This document shows, in pieces, positions 14,020-14,824 of a stretch of DNA of 14,824 bases. Source of the DNA: CAZCVI01 sp964502145 (GTDB taxonomy: Bacteria > Acidobacteriota > Aminicenantia > UBA2199); the NCBI GenBank assembly GCA_964502145.1, contig CAZCVI010000128.1, positions 1-14,824 of the forward strand, read 5' to 3'. How positions within the stretch are numbered: position 1 is the stretch's first letter; every line of letters starts with the position of its first letter. The notes beneath the pieces were generated by a model. That model was not told the DNA's origin, did no database searches, and was given only the letters and a program-made list of their open reading frames with translations. Position numbers and translations under genes: made by a program.

Positions 14020-14763
14020 GAATTAACTCCTCCCCCTGAGAGTAATGGATTGCTGTCGGATATCTGGGCATTTTTTTTCCACAAACCTGAAATACCCACG
14101 CTTATCCAATTCAACACCGAGGCAGAACGAGAGAACTACAGCCAAAGGATTATCCAGCGCCTCGGTGTAGATGTGGACCAATATACCGTGTTGAACATTC
14201 ATCAAATCGGTGTTTATGCGCCGGTTCGATATGTCTTTGAAGAACTTCTGCAATGGGACGGCGATTCCACCTGCTGGCCCAATCATCTGGCCCGTGTGGA
14301 ACGTTTGGATGGGAAACTGGAACATATGCACATTTTTCTGCTGGGCATACGGAAGTACTTTTTTCCTTTTAAAAACAGTTTCTGTGGTTTGAAATTTATT
14401 CCCCTATTTCATCTTGATGCACTCCGGTTCCAGCATGTGCCGGAAGTGTCGGAATCTGATAATGCCCGGTATTTATTGTTTAAGTGCAGTGGTGGTTATC
14501 CTATCGGCATCTTTTTTGTTTATGCCCGCTCTTCCATTGCCGAACAACAGGAAAAGGAACCTACCCAGTTATTTATGGGGGTCGGGTTCAATTTCTACGG
14601 CAGGGAGGATGTGGGGCAGACTCATATTCTGAACCGTGTCTGGGAAAAAATACACAACCGGGTAACAGCCAATATTATGAACCGCTTGAAACAGTTATGT
14701 GAATGGCAATTCCAAAAAATTCAAAAGGGAATCACGGGACATCGCGAAAAAAAGGAACAATAA
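14011..14763 (+). CDS. Hypothetical protein, 250 residues, unrecognised
   Basis: The frame runs from ATG 14011 (an in-frame stop lies just upstream at 14002-14004, so no longer start exists) to TAA 14763. There is no clear Shine-Dalgarno sequence. The start lies 20 bases after the previous stop, so reinitiation from the upstream gene is plausible. The protein has no signal peptide or membrane segment and looks soluble, with an alpha/beta pattern and several aromatic-rich strands (RKYFFPFKNSFCGLKFIPLF, YPIGIFFVYAR, GVGFNFYG). The C-terminus (NIMNRLKQLCEWQFQKIQKG) is a charged helix ending in a Lys/Glu-rich tail. I do not recognise the family. Co-transcription with the eight-cysteine protein is the only clue to function. 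Confidence 0.82.
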   Translation: MVDELTPPPESNGLLSDIWAFFFHKPEIPTLIQFNTEAERENYSQRIIQRLGVDVDQYTVLNIHQIGVYAPVRYVFEELLQWDGDSTCWPNHLARVERLDGKLEHMHIFLLGIRKYFFPFKNSFCGLKFIPLFHLDALRFQHVPEVSESDNARYLLFKCSGGYPIGIFFVYARSSIAEQQEKEPTQLFMGVGFNFYGREDVGQTHILNRVWEKIHNRVTANIMNRLKQLCEWQFQKIQKGITGHREKKEQ

Positions 14764-14824
14764 ACCTTTTTCTTCTAAGAAACTCGCCCGAAGTGGGATT
14801 AAAAATGTTTCGTTATTGGGCCTC

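Noticed and set aside
14764..14824. Possible gene start at the ATG at 14804-14806
   Set aside because: Only about seven codons remain in the window and the upstream GGGAT is a weak ribosome site; not enough to support a feature.

Overview
The window looks like part of a contig from an uncultured, probably anaerobic, diderm (Gram-negative-type) bacterium. Envelope type is inferred from a tolQ-tolR-tolA-tolB operon. The LytS/LytTR system with LiaF-like proteins, a Cys-rich small protein of an anaerobe-like type and the scaffold gap (100 Ns) fit a metagenome-derived genome, perhaps of an Acidobacteriota/Aminicenantes-like lineage. That placement is only an impression.

Layout. (1) 1-2447, minus strand: a large two-headed ATPase (STAND/AAA-like NTPase plus winged helix, fused to an OLD/AAA_21-type ABC ATPase). 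It overlaps the start of a second gene cut off by the window edge. The arrangement recalls ATPase-HNH nuclease defence pairs. (2) 2484-3200: the ATPase promoter, twin 8-bp palindromes, a 21-bp tandem repeat array of about 10 units and one doubtful 44-codon ORF. (3) 3201-4575: an MtfA-like M90 metallopeptidase (minus), divergent from an unrecognised 121-aa gene (plus). (4) 4574-5265: a 131-bp tandem array, interrupted by the N gap. Each unit carries a 30-bp palindrome collinear with an internal segment of the dinD gene that follows at 5495-6337. (5) 6442-9963, minus: two paralogous LiaF-like membrane proteins around a LytS-type histidine kinase and a LytTR response regulator. Both LiaF-like genes have the same promoter layout, with direct repeats 21 bp apart that look like the regulator's binding sites. 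(6) 10204-13511, minus: the tolQRAB operon, closed by a hairpin terminator after tolB with no pal. (7) 13751-14763, plus: an eight-cysteine small protein and an unrecognised 250-aa protein, apparently one operon.

How the parts work together. TolQ and TolR form the proton-driven motor that energises the TolA/TonB-like protein, which works with periplasmic TolB in envelope maintenance. The LiaF/LytS/LytTR block is probably an autoregulated envelope-stress circuit. The most unusual material is the dinD-derived palindromic array upstream of dinD, with a compensated double substitution in one copy. The fused double ATPase with its truncated partner is the best candidate for a little-described defence module.
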